Shown: in pieces, positions 47,042 through 56,234 of the stretch
Numbering within the stretch: position 1 is the first letter of the stretch
Layout: each line of letters begins with the position of its first letter
From: Mediterraneibacter glycyrrhizinilyticus
GTDB lineage: Bacteria; Bacillota; Clostridia; Lachnospirales; Lachnospiraceae
Direction: 5' to 3'
NCBI RefSeq assembly: GCF_016902345.1
Contig: NZ_JACJLR010000007.1
Location: 35,281-99,280 of the forward strand
DNA length: 64,000 nt
Translations under genes and position numbers: made by a program
The notes under the pieces: model-generated
The model's database searches: none
What the model saw: the letters and a program-made list of their open reading frames with translations, nothing else
What the model was told of the DNA's origin: nothing

Positions 47042-48631
47042 TCAAAATCCCGCATAGATCAGATCCACAGCCTGGTATCCATCCCCATACGCGCCAAATA
47101 TAAGCACAGCAAAGATCAGCGCATAGTATGCAAACCATCTCACCGGCGTCGGCGCCTTTCCAAGCCTGCCGTTCACAGTGCCGCCCTGCTCCCTGAAATG
47201 ACCAACCACAGCCACAGCGATACAGCCTGCAGCCACAATGACAAGGTCAGCTCTGCTCAGCCCCAGATTCAGCATGGTCCCGTCCCAGAACTGTCCCACA
47301 TCAAATCCGTCAAACATACTTCCAAACATAGAAAGTCCTGCTTTCAGCCCGTTTGCCCGGAAAAACAGTTCTCCTGTAAAAATGATCACCCACGTCTTTC
47401 CTGTCTGTATGATCCGCCAGTATACTGCATCTTCTCTGATATGGCAGACCTTAAGTATCCTGTCCCGCCCCGGTTTTACCGCGATCCCCATAAGGATCAG
47501 AGCAAAATAATACATTCCATAAAAGATATAGCTCCATCTCGCTCCATGCCACAGCCCGTTACACAGCCATACCGGGAAGAGCGCCATCGCAGAAACGCCA
47601 AGCTGTGTCACATATTTTCCGGCATGCTTTTTCCCGAACTGGTTCCACCTTTTCACGATCCCTGACATGGAAACCGGGTAGAAGATATAAGTCTTAAACC
47701 AGGTTCCCAGAGAAATATGCCAGCGGCGCCAGAACTCGGCTGCGCTCTTTGCGCAGAACGGCTGTCGGAAATTCTCAGGCAGACATATCCCAAAGAGCTT
47801 TCCGCTCCCGAGCACGATATCCATACACCCTGAGAATTCCATATAGAGCTGTATCGTATATGCCACTGCTGCCACAGCGATGACTGCGCCATGATAGTCC
47901 CCGTAATGCTCAAACACAGCGCATACCGGAACAGAAAGCCGGTCCGCTACCACCTTCTTCTTGAAAAGTCCCCAGAAGATCCTTACATAACCATCTGAAA
48001 TATTTTCGTATGCCAGGGACTTTCCCTCAAAAAGCTGCCCCGCCGTATCTGCATATCTGCAGATCGGTCCTTCCATGATCTGAGGAAAAAAGCTCAGAAA
48101 AAGCGCAGTGCGGAAAATATTTTCTTCTGCACGGATCTTGCCCCAGTACACATCTGCCATATAACCGATGGCCTGAAGTGTATAGAAAGAGATACCGATA
48201 GGCAGGACCATCTGCTTCGCCTCCAGCGGAAGAGGCAGTGCCGTCCAGTCCAGTATAATGGACGCGTTTTCTATAAAGAAGTTATAATACTTCAGATACA
48301 CAAGGACTGCCAGCAGAAGGACAACTCCGATTGCCAGAACTTCCCTGCTCTGCTTCTGATATTTCTTTTTTATTTCCCGTTTCTCTGCTCTGTCCGCATG
48401 TTCCTTCGCCCTGCTCTCCTTTTCTTTTAACAGGGCCAGCCATATGCCTGTGTAATGTGTCAGAAGGGTCGTCCCGATCAGATATACGATCAGCTTCCCA
48501 CTGATCAGATAAAAGAACAGCCAGCTGATCCCCAGGAGAACCTTCCACCGGTGCTTCTGTGGTGCTGCCTGATATACGACCAGGCACGCCGGAAGGAACA
48601 CGAAGACATAGAGTGCTGCATGATATGCCAT
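47042..48631 (-). CDS. MBOAT-family acyltransferase (DltB-like)
   Basis: This 529-residue protein has about 11-12 membrane helices and MBOAT hallmarks: a conserved PIGISFYTLQAIGY, FFPQIMEGPICRY, EFWRRWHISLGTWF and the catalytic histidine in CNGLWHGARWSYIFYG (near 357). DltB-type MBOATs accept an acyl or aminoacyl group from a carrier protein and pass it across the membrane. It follows the ACP gene by 3 bp (GGAG 9 bases before ATG) and precedes the DltD-like gene, so the three work together. Confidence 0.9.
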   Translation of the reverse strand: MAYHAALYVFVFLPACLVVYQAAPQKHRWKVLLGISWLFFYLISGKLIVYLIGTTLLTHYTGIWLALLKEKESRAKEHADRAEKREIKKKYQKQSREVLAIGVVLLLAVLVYLKYYNFFIENASIILDWTALPLPLEAKQMVLPIGISFYTLQAIGYMADVYWGKIRAEENIFRTALFLSFFPQIMEGPICRYADTAGQLFEGKSLAYENISDGYVRIFWGLFKKKVVADRLSVPVCAVFEHYGDYHGAVIAVAAVAYTIQLYMEFSGCMDIVLGSGKLFGICLPENFRQPFCAKSAAEFWRRWHISLGTWFKTYIFYPVSMSGIVKRWNQFGKKHAGKYVTQLGVSAMALFPVWLCNGLWHGARWSYIFYGMYYFALILMGIAVKPGRDRILKVCHIREDAVYWRIIQTGKTWVIIFTGELFFRANGLKAGLSMFGSMFDGFDVGQFWDGTMLNLGLSRADLVIVAAGCIAVAVVGHFREQGGTVNGRLGKAPTPVRWFAYYALIFAVLIFGAYGDGYQAVDLIYAGF

Positions 48632-48634
48632 TGA

Positions 48635-48862
48635 TCAGTTCTCCTGTAATCTTTTTACCATCTCCCAAATTGCTGCCGCCGAGTTAAAATTGGCCGGAAC
48701 CATCTCAACCGCATCAATAGAAATATCGAATTCATCTTCCAGCTCTGAAACCAGAGTGATCACTCCGAACGAATCCAGGATGTGTCCGTCGATCAGTTCT
48801 GTCTCTTTCTCATAATCCACACTGTCATCAATCTCTCTTAAAATTTCCAGAATCTTATCCAT
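48635..48862 (-). CDS. Acyl/aminoacyl carrier protein (DltC-like)
   Basis: This 75-residue helical carrier protein has the phosphopantetheine-attachment serine S31 in GHILDSFGVITLVSELEDEFDI. It would carry the amino acid activated by the DltA-like ligase and hand it to the MBOAT protein. A 4'-phosphopantetheinyl transferase is not in the window. ATG follows AAGGAG. It sits between the PLP enzyme and MBOAT genes. Confidence 0.93.
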   Translation of the reverse strand: MDKILEILREIDDSVDYEKETELIDGHILDSFGVITLVSELEDEFDISIDAVEMVPANFNSAAAIWEMVKRLQEN

Positions 48863-48917
48863 CTTAATCTTCTCCTTCTTATTCTCATCTTTTATTCTCT
48901 GTGCCCGGTCCTGTCTC

Positions 48918-50108
48918 CTAATTGAGACCGCCGGACATGTTCAGCGGATAGGTCTCTTTCTTATCCCGAAGTATCCTCCACCCGTCCCGGCTCTTGTGAG
49001 ATACCACTGTCGGAAGAGCATGGCTTAAAAACAGCGCCATCCCCTCCATAGCCGAGTAAGCTCCGGCTCTCTCAAAGACAAGCGTCCTGCCCGTGCGCAC
49101 TCCTGAAAGACTGACCCCGCTGCACAGGATATCATTTACCGTGCAGAGCGCTCCGCACACGTTCCAGGTCCTCTCCTGTCCATGCTCATCTTCCGGAAGC
49201 AGTCTCAGATGGGGACGATGCATCCCTCTGATCTGTCCGTCATAATTGAGCTGGTGGTTTCCGCCGTCCACGATGCAGTAATTTTTCCCGCCATTTGTCT
49301 TAATGTCGCACACCGAGGTCAGGTAATATCCGCACGTTGCGGCAAATGCACGCCCCATCTCCACAGTGACCCGCCCATTCCAGTTCATTTCTGAGAGCAT
49401 ACGCGCAAATTCGGCAAGTCCTTCATCTGTAAACGTCTCCGGATCTTTTCCCTCAAAATAGGGCACTGCGATCCCCGGTCCATACTCCAGATTCCCGACA
49501 TCGCATTTCATCTCTTCTTTCAGCTTCAGAAGGAACCCGTCCACATAATCGATCTCCTTCCTGAGCCGGTCAAGAGATTTCTTCTGGGTTCCTGTAAAGT
49601 AATGAATTCCCTCGATCTTCAGATACGCGCTCATATTGATCAGTCCCACAATACTCTTGAACGTAGCCTCGTCCATTCCGAACTGGTCTCCTCCCGTGAG
49701 CCGCAGATACAGACGGAGCTGTACACTGTGAGCGTCACTCCATTCTGCAAGATAGTGAAACTGACGGACGGACTCCACTGTATACGCACATCTTCCTCCG
49801 CAGTATTCCAGGATCTCCGTGATATCTTCTTTCTTTTTCAGGACACCCGAGATAAACAGCTTCTCGGGCGGTATTCCCAGTCTCCTGCAGATATCGAACT
49901 CTCCTTTCGAGCACACTTCGATCCGGTCTGCAAGCAGCGCCATCTGTTCCGTCAGAAACGGGTTTGCCTTCATCGCATAGCACAGCCCGGTCTCTTCTCC
50001 CAGAGCTTTCCGAATCCTTTTCGCCTCTTGTTCCAGTATATCGATATCAAATATGTACAGCGGAGTCCCGTACCTGGAGATACCATATTCCAGCTGTTCT
50101 GTTCTCAT
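48918..50108 (-). CDS. Fold-III PLP-dependent decarboxylase (Orn/DAP/BtrK-like)
   Basis: This 396-residue protein has the alanine-racemase-fold barrel and C-terminal beta domain of the Orn/DAP/Arg decarboxylases. The Schiff-base lysine is K47 (CYAMKANPF). Also present are CSKGEFDI, GIHYFTGTQ, EYGPGIAVPYF, VEMGRAFAATCGYY (EPGR-like), CGALCTVNDIL (the Cys/Asp of GPxCxSxD) and GAYSAMEGMALF. The paired Cys and Tyr suggest decarboxylation rather than racemisation. BtrK, which decarboxylates carrier-bound glutamate, is a precedent. A GTG nine bases upstream is possible, but the ATG has better spacing to AAGGAAG. It lies 25 bp after the DltA-like gene. Confidence 0.83.
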   Translation of the reverse strand: MRTEQLEYGISRYGTPLYIFDIDILEQEAKRIRKALGEETGLCYAMKANPFLTEQMALLADRIEVCSKGEFDICRRLGIPPEKLFISGVLKKKEDITEILEYCGGRCAYTVESVRQFHYLAEWSDAHSVQLRLYLRLTGGDQFGMDEATFKSIVGLINMSAYLKIEGIHYFTGTQKKSLDRLRKEIDYVDGFLLKLKEEMKCDVGNLEYGPGIAVPYFEGKDPETFTDEGLAEFARMLSEMNWNGRVTVEMGRAFAATCGYYLTSVCDIKTNGGKNYCIVDGGNHQLNYDGQIRGMHRPHLRLLPEDEHGQERTWNVCGALCTVNDILCSGVSLSGVRTGRTLVFERAGAYSAMEGMALFLSHALPTVVSHKSRDGWRILRDKKETYPLNMSGGLN

Positions 50109-50133
50109 ATTTTCCACACTTCCTTTCTCAGCT

Positions 50134-51708
50134 CTATCTTTTCTCGCCCACCATCCTCATGAAATACGCCCGGTCCGTTTTTCCGTTCTTGTTCAGAGGC
50201 ATCACTGACATCTGCCTGAGTTTTGCCGGGATCATATACGGTGGCAGTTTTTCCTTCATCATCTTCCGGACCTGCGCCGGTTCCGCCTCGCCCATATAGA
50301 ATCCCAGGATCCGGTTCTTCTCCCTGTCAAAAATGCAGCAGCTCTTGTTGATCCCATCCGATGCATTCATGGCGCTCTCGATCTCTTCCAGCTCGATCCG
50401 GTGTCCCATATGTTTGATCTGGAAATCTTTTCTCCCTGCAAACACCATCTCGCCCGCCGCATCATAATATCCCAGATCACCGGTCAGGTAAATCCGTTCC
50501 ATCCGGCCTTTTTCCACCGGATACATGGGGAATCTCTCTTTCGTCCGCTCTATATCCTTATAGTATCCGTCAGACAGAGATTCGCCCGCGACACAGATTT
50601 CCCCCGCCTTTCCCGGTATAATGATCTTGCTGCCGTTCTCATCCTGCAAAAATACTTTTCTTCCCGGGAACGATCTTCCCACCGGGATCTTTTCTGTGTC
50701 GGCAAACTGTCTTTCGATTTTATAATATGTACAGTTACATGTGATCTCAGTCGGTCCGTACAGGTTCACAAAGGCGGCATCCGGAAGAGCATCCTGCCAG
50801 ATCCTGAGCTGTTTGGGCGGCATTGCCTCTCCACTGAACAGCACCTTGTTCACTGATTCCGGCACCCGGTAATCCAGCCCTTTCAATGCGGACACAAGCG
50901 TAAGGGCAGATACGGCCCAGATCAGTGTTGTGACTTTCTTTCCGCAGAGATAATCCAGAAGACGGGGCGGCGTGGAAAAATATTCCTTCGGTATGAGAGC
51001 CAGCGTGGCCCCGGTCACAGCACAGGAATAAATGTCCTTTACAGATACATCAAAATCAAACGGCGCCTGGTTTCCGATGACGTCTTTTTCTGTGATGCCG
51101 AAAATCTCTGTAAAATGTCCGATAAAACGGATCACAGCTCCATGACTTACCAGGACTGCTTTGGGCATACCTGTGGATCCGGAAGTAAAGAGCGCATAAA
51201 GAATATCCGTCTCTCTGCTTTCCATGCGGATCCGGTTCAGCCGGTCCGCGTCCACCGCGTCCATATCCTCACAGAGAAGTTTCTCCGCTGTCAATACCTC
51301 CACATTTTCCTCCGTGCTCCATCCCCCCGGCATATCTGAATGCCCGTCTGTAAGAGTCATGTCCTGATCCGTGATGATCAGCCGCGCATCCAGCACTTTA
51401 AATATCTTTTTCTGCCGCTCCGGCGGATTCTCAGGATTTACCGGAACGTAGAAGCAGCCGGCATAAATGATCCCGAACATGACCGCCAGTGTGAGAGGGC
51501 TTTTCTCCATCCGCACCGGAACCGGTCTCCCCGGTTCCACTCTGCGGCTCACCGCACTTCCGATCCGTTTCGCCATTACAACAAGTTCATGATAAGTCAG
51601 GATAAGTTTCTCATCCTCCACCGCAGTTTTATATCCGAACCGCTCTTCTGTCCTCTCCAGAAAATCCAGGATATTTCCCATTTCTATCTTTTTTTCATTC
51701 CTGTACAT
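50134..51708 (-). CDS. DltA-like amino-acid adenylating ligase
   Basis: This 524-residue AMP-forming ligase activates a carboxylic substrate and loads the adjacent carrier protein. Motifs: P-loop LFTSGSTGMPKAVLVSHG (173-190), NLYGPTEITCNCTYY, YLTGDLGYYDAAG, GRKDFQIKHMGHRIELEEIE, and C-terminal lysine in NKNGKTDRAY. It is closer to DltA than to NRPS adenylation domains in length and motif spacing. Substrate not known: presence of the PLP decarboxylase argues against simple D-alanine. ATG follows AGGTGA. It is the first gene of the operon; a 326-bp divergent region lies upstream. Confidence 0.88.
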   Translation of the reverse strand: MYRNEKKIEMGNILDFLERTEERFGYKTAVEDEKLILTYHELVVMAKRIGSAVSRRVEPGRPVPVRMEKSPLTLAVMFGIIYAGCFYVPVNPENPPERQKKIFKVLDARLIITDQDMTLTDGHSDMPGGWSTEENVEVLTAEKLLCEDMDAVDADRLNRIRMESRETDILYALFTSGSTGMPKAVLVSHGAVIRFIGHFTEIFGITEKDVIGNQAPFDFDVSVKDIYSCAVTGATLALIPKEYFSTPPRLLDYLCGKKVTTLIWAVSALTLVSALKGLDYRVPESVNKVLFSGEAMPPKQLRIWQDALPDAAFVNLYGPTEITCNCTYYKIERQFADTEKIPVGRSFPGRKVFLQDENGSKIIIPGKAGEICVAGESLSDGYYKDIERTKERFPMYPVEKGRMERIYLTGDLGYYDAAGEMVFAGRKDFQIKHMGHRIELEEIESAMNASDGINKSCCIFDREKNRILGFYMGEAEPAQVRKMMKEKLPPYMIPAKLRQMSVMPLNKNGKTDRAYFMRMVGEKR

Positions 51709-52034
51709 AAGCTGTCACCTCTTATCCGTTTGTTTGTCTGATTCTTTGCTGTTACAATTTCCCATTTTCCGGGAACGGGCTTTATTATGTCATACAGTTC
51801 TTAACCGTTCTTGTATGCATTCTTAAAAAATTCTAAAGGTGTGATAATCTCTTATCACTTCCGCATTATTGACATTTTCAGAACTTCACTTTACCATGAT
51901 TATATAATTTACCGATATTCTGTCCGGATGCTTTATCTCCATCATGCGTCCAGACACGGAAAAAAGTTGAACAACTCCTGAAATCGTTGTTGTATAGTAA
52001 AGATATATACGCTCATTCCGGGAGGTGAAGGAAT
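51709..52034. promoter_or_regulatory. Divergent regulatory region with palindrome
   Basis: This gap separates the Dlt-like operon (-) from the regulator-kinase operon (+). GTGATAATCTCTTATCAC (51841-51858) is a perfect 7-bp palindrome around four bases and a good operator candidate. A + strand TTGACA at about 51870 has only a weak -10 (TACCAT) 17 bp later. No convincing -10/-35 pair was found for the Dlt-like operon. No gene is seen. Confidence 0.5.
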
Positions 52035-53138
52035 TTGAAGCGAAAAAAAAATAAAACGGCAGAGACTGACAGGAGCGTGGAAGAAATTCTGTCGGGGCAG
52101 GCTCGATTCTGGCGGTTCTCTGATCTTCTCAGAAAAGTCTACCGGGGCGCACAGCCGCTCGCTTCTAGGCTTACGGAACGTCTGACAGAATACGATGACT
52201 GTGAGGACAGGGAAGGAACCGCAAGAAAAGTTCGGAACTGGATGCATGACAGAAACCTCCCGAAAAGCCGAGAAGAACTGTTCAAAATCTGTTTTGCGCT
52301 TGATCTGGACGAAGAACGGACAGAACAGGTGCTGGGAATAACCTCAGAAAGCGGAATTCATTACCGCAATCCCAGGGAACTGATCTACGCATTCTGTCTG
52401 AGGAAGGGGATTGATTATTCACAGGCAGTGATTATGGTAGAAAATTTGTGGGAGAATACTCTTTCAAAGAAACAGTCCGATAATCACTCTTCCGCCCCCT
52501 CTCTGTCTCATGCGAATCTTACCGGGAGTGTGAGACAGAGGTTCCATATGGTTACAACAGAGAATGAACTCAGAGAATTTCTGAAATCATCCGCACATAA
52601 ATTCGGACGTTATCACAATACGGCTTACCGGAAATTCCGAAAGATGCTGGACTGTCTCGTTCAGCCTGAGTCCGTGGACGGCGTTCTGCCCGAAGATCAG
52701 AATTACAGTATCAGAAAAGCTGTGGACCAGTATCTTCGCATGGGAATCCCCTACGAGAGAAAATCTGCGCACTATTCGGAGATCCAGCGGGAGATCAAAC
52801 ATCACTGGCCCTCAGCCAAATCGATCTATGAGATGTGCTCACAGAAAATCGACATAGACAGAAAAACCCTTCTTCTATTATATATCGCCACAGAAGGGGA
52901 ATCTGAACTCAGGCCAGATGATCAGCGGAGAACGGAAGAGCATCAGCGGCGTATGGATCTGATGCTGGCGGAGTGCGGTATGCCCGTGCTGAACATACTC
53001 TGTCCATTCGATTATCTGGTGATCCGGGCAGTAAGCGGAGCAGATGAAGATGATTTCATAGGCTCCAGAATGGAGCGAATGGTACGGAAAATATTCGGCA
53101 GGGACAAAACGGCTGCGTATCTCACATCAGAAGAATAA
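52035..53138 (+). CDS. Putative HTH-type regulator of the kinase operon
   Basis: This 367-residue protein is not assigned to a family. Residues about 50-100 (LTERLTEYDDCEDREGTARKVRNWMHDRNLPKSREELFKICFALDLDEERTEQVLG) resemble an XRE-like helix-turn-helix. The rest (about 180-360) is helical and basic. The start is TTG after GGAGGTGAAGG. The kinase gene follows by 11 bp. It could be the phosphorylation target or regulator of that kinase; this is inference from the pairing. Confidence 0.55.
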   Translation: MKRKKNKTAETDRSVEEILSGQARFWRFSDLLRKVYRGAQPLASRLTERLTEYDDCEDREGTARKVRNWMHDRNLPKSREELFKICFALDLDEERTEQVLGITSESGIHYRNPRELIYAFCLRKGIDYSQAVIMVENLWENTLSKKQSDNHSSAPSLSHANLTGSVRQRFHMVTTENELREFLKSSAHKFGRYHNTAYRKFRKMLDCLVQPESVDGVLPEDQNYSIRKAVDQYLRMGIPYERKSAHYSEIQREIKHHWPSAKSIYEMCSQKIDIDRKTLLLLYIATEGESELRPDDQRRTEEHQRRMDLMLAECGMPVLNILCPFDYLVIRAVSGADEDDFIGSRMERMVRKIFGRDKTAAYLTSEE

Positions 53139-53149
53139 GGGAGGATAAT

Positions 53150-55084
53150 ATGGATAACCGCATCAGACTTCCCGAGGGGTTCTGCATCTCTCAGGGCGGA
53201 AGAAATTATACGATCAGCAGATATATCAGCGCCGGCGGAAATTCTATTGTATATCAGGCATGGTATCAGGACAGTCTGATGCCGGAAAAAATGCATCAGG
53301 TTCTGCTCAAAGAGCTCTATCCCCTTGACCATGCAGGACGTATCATGCGGCGGGAAGACCTGTATCTGGAGATCGGTGAAGGAGCTCAGAAGCTTTACGC
53401 CGACCATAAAAAAAGTTATCTGCTCGGCAATCAGGTACATCTCACGCTCTCTCAGGAAGGTCTCGGCGGGATAGCAGAAAATCTGGATTCTTTTGAAGCA
53501 AACGGTACGATCTATACCGTACTGACCGCCAGAAAGGGAAAAGTGCTGGCAGAAATGCTGGAACAGAAGCGCCTTTTCCCGAATCTTGAAAAGGCTGCGC
53601 AGTGTATCCGCTGTCTTCTGAACACCCTTGAAATGTTCCATGAACACCGTCTTCTCCATCTGGATGTAAGTCCGGACAACATCTTTATGCTGGAACCAGC
53701 AGAAAAAGGCGCCTTCCCGACAGAACTGCTGCTTCTGGATTTTAACAGTGTTTATTCTATGGATGACCGGAACACCTATATCTGCGACTATTATCCCGGA
53801 AAACCCGGCTATATGGCACCGGAAGCAGAACTATCCAGAATCGATGAACTTGGCCCATGGACCGATCTGTATTCCGCTGCCGCGGTCCTGTATTGTCTGC
53901 TCAATGACGGAAATGCACCGGAAGATCTGGAAATCACAGATACTTCCGAGCTGGTCTCGCCTTATTCCCGTCTCCTGCTGCATGAAAAAGAAGTGGCGGC
54001 TGAGCAGGTAAACCGGATTCTTCGAAAAGGGCTGAGGACCCTGCCTGAAAACAGGTATCAGTCCACCGGGGAAATGCTCCAGGATCTACAGGAACTTCTC
54101 GATATTCTGAGCGGTGCGATCCGGATTCCGGTTTCCAGGATCGAAGAAAACAGCCACTCTCCTTCCCTGGCCCACGCCGGCCCAGGACATGCCGGCACAA
54201 GACGGAGACGCTGGCCTGCAAGGGCAGGGGCTGCAGCATGCGCGGTCCTTCTGGCAGCCGCCGCTTTCCTGGGCGGCAGGATGAGCCTCGTATCCGAAAA
54301 TGATAAACAGGTCTCAACAGAGAACACAAAACTGGATCTTTACCAGTTTCCTCTTGAAACGGACGACTCTGTGGTGCTTACACAGCAGGATGTAAGATAT
54401 CCTCTGGTCGACAATATTATGGACGTACAGGTACAGACCTCGACAGCTGTCCGGATTATGCTCAAGGACTATACACACAGCCGGGACACTTCAGAAGTAA
54501 TCGACACATATTCCCTGTTTACATTCTATACCGGAGAGGGGGACAAACGCGGATGGCAGAATGCCGATCTGACCTATGACTTTTTCTATACCGATGATAA
54601 CACCCTGCATATGGAACTTCCCTTCCAGGACCCCAACCATTTTGATCTGGACTATGTGGGAGTGATCTTTCAGAATTTTAATTATAATGAAAGCGAGCTC
54701 ATTCTGGACATTACACGCTGTACGCTTATCGACGGAGAAGGGAATTCATATGAAATGACTGAACTTCTCGGAAGCCATCTTCTCTTTTTCGACGAGGAGC
54801 GCTGGCAGCAGAACATGATCACGACACAGAACCGGGAGCACGTGAAAACATTTGACGATATCCGCGGGGGAAGGATGATCGTGGATGCAGCCGTATGTTA
54901 TCTTGATCCTGTCCTTGAAGTCACATGGACCAGTGATAATCCGGACATTGCCACTGTAGATGAACGCGGAAGAGTACATGGGCTCCGGCAGGGAACCGCA
55001 ACCCTCACCGCTGTGATCCGGGATAAAGAAACCGGAGAGGAGCGCAGCACTCAGATGATCGTAAATGTGATCTCCAAACTATAG
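53150..55084 (+). CDS. Transmembrane Ser/Thr kinase-like protein with Ig-like (Big_2) outer domain
   Basis: This 644-residue protein has an N-terminal protein kinase domain (about 18-320): glycine-loop ISAGGNSIVYQA, candidate ATP-binding lysine K54, catalytic loop HLDVSPDN (170-177, D172), DFN (197-199) where DFG is usual, and YMAPEAE. A membrane helix (about 359-377) follows an Arg/Pro-rich segment. The outer part has an unrecognised beta domain (about 400-560) and a Big_2-like domain near the end (VTWTSDNPDIATVDERGRVHGLRQGTATLT). The layout recalls PASTA kinases but with Ig-like instead of PASTA. ATG follows GGAGGA. A terminator follows. Confidence 0.82.
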   Translation: MDNRIRLPEGFCISQGGRNYTISRYISAGGNSIVYQAWYQDSLMPEKMHQVLLKELYPLDHAGRIMRREDLYLEIGEGAQKLYADHKKSYLLGNQVHLTLSQEGLGGIAENLDSFEANGTIYTVLTARKGKVLAEMLEQKRLFPNLEKAAQCIRCLLNTLEMFHEHRLLHLDVSPDNIFMLEPAEKGAFPTELLLLDFNSVYSMDDRNTYICDYYPGKPGYMAPEAELSRIDELGPWTDLYSAAAVLYCLLNDGNAPEDLEITDTSELVSPYSRLLLHEKEVAAEQVNRILRKGLRTLPENRYQSTGEMLQDLQELLDILSGAIRIPVSRIEENSHSPSLAHAGPGHAGTRRRRWPARAGAAACAVLLAAAAFLGGRMSLVSENDKQVSTENTKLDLYQFPLETDDSVVLTQQDVRYPLVDNIMDVQVQTSTAVRIMLKDYTHSRDTSEVIDTYSLFTFYTGEGDKRGWQNADLTYDFFYTDDNTLHMELPFQDPNHFDLDYVGVIFQNFNYNESELILDITRCTLIDGEGNSYEMTELLGSHLLFFDEERWQQNMITTQNREHVKTFDDIRGGRMIVDAAVCYLDPVLEVTWTSDNPDIATVDERGRVHGLRQGTATLTAVIRDKETGEERSTQMIVNVISKL

Positions 55085-55154
55085 GCGGAAAAAAGTTGAA
55101 AAAATGGAAAAATAACTGTGTTATGATTGCCGCATGACCTGCGGCAGAATATAG

Positions 55155-55200
55155 AAACTGCCGGGCAGAGAGTAGATTTCCCTGCCGCGGCAGTTTTTTA
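55155..55200 (+). terminator. Terminator after the kinase gene
   Basis: Stem AAACTGCCG(g/c)GGCAG with its near-complement, loop of about 12, followed by TTTTTT on +. The 334-residue frame that begins just beyond it therefore lacks an obvious promoter. Confidence 0.78.
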
Positions 55201-55229
55201 CGCAGACGAGCAGCGTTACGATCCGCGTT

Positions 55230-56234
55230 ATGAAGAACGGGCTGAGCATCCCAAAATCAGTTCTTACAAAAGCACAAGAACAGGGGAAAAAACTGATCAT
55301 AGAAATTTTCCAGCCAGGCTACGATGCAGCCATGTTCAACAGCAGATGGGTGTTTGACCCATCCCGCGTACACTGGACGCTTGATCAGGACGAATATGAA
55401 CTGGGAATCAGTCTGGATCTGGACGCTCCTTATCACTCCCGGAACCCTAATGCGGCGTCACATCCTGTCAGCAGCATCCTGGGAAGCGATTCAACACAAT
55501 GGGCAGTCTATGACATGCCAAAACTCGATGGTTCGGAAGGAGAGACGCTCCCCGGCTTCTATGTTGAAGTCGCTCATTGGGGAGAATTTGACGGGCTGGA
55601 CACCATGCCTCTTTATAATTACAGTAATGAAGCCGGTGCGCTCTATCCCTGGGGCAGCGCAGTCCGGGGAGATGATGCAGTCGTCTCGGATACGATCACA
55701 TGGCCGACGGTCCGGATCGACAATCCATGCTGGGGCGCCCATTATGCTGTCCTGAGCGAGGAACACAACTACCTGCCTGCAGAGGAAATCGAAACCCAGA
55801 TCACGGCGTCTGACACAGAGGAGATCGATCTTTTCGTCCTTTTCTCTTACAGTGTATATAATGAGCTTCCGATTGAACTGCTCCCCTCAGGAGATATCCC
55901 CATGATCCTGTTTGACTTTGCTCACAGCGGACTGGTTCCGGACGGCACGTCGATCAGTGTAACTGCACCTTCAGAATATCTCGGAAGCGGATATCTGTAC
56001 TATGTAAATGAAGAAAATGGAACATTGGATTATATCGGAAGAACCTCTTCTGCTATGCAAAATGAATATTTCTGTACCCTCAGCGTTTCCGGTATTACTC
56101 ACTGTTCACGCTATCTGGTATCAGCGCAGGAACTGACAGGGGACAATATCGTTATGCCGGGAGATCCGTCAGAGCCGCAGGAACCCGCCGATCCGCAAAA
56201 GCCGTCGGAACCTGACTCCTCTCCGGTACTGTAA
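55230..56234 (+). pseudogene. Surface-protein fragment (N-terminal part missing)
   Basis: The frame encodes 334 residues with no signal peptide. Sequence upstream in the same frame (TSSVTIRV just before the ATG) looks like coding sequence cut off by the kinase terminator, and there is no ribosome site. Residues are beta-rich (WAVYDMPKLDG..., SYSVYNELPIELLPSGDIPMILFDFAH) and end in a Pro-rich linker (DPSEPQEPADPQKPSEP) as if a wall anchor once followed. The 3' end overlaps the convergent DUF3592 gene by 83 bp. Most probably a remnant truncated at both ends; a short expressed protein cannot be excluded. Confidence 0.5.

Noticed and set aside
46080..51708. Canonical dltABCD operon for D-alanylation
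   Set aside because: The extra PLP decarboxylase gene and order (ligase, PLP enzyme, carrier, MBOAT, DltD-like) do not match the standard operon, so the D-alanine assignment was not made.
55127..55357. Small plus-strand frame (76 codons) after the kinase gene
   Set aside because: It spans the kinase terminator, has no ribosome site and overlaps the surface-protein remnant in another frame.
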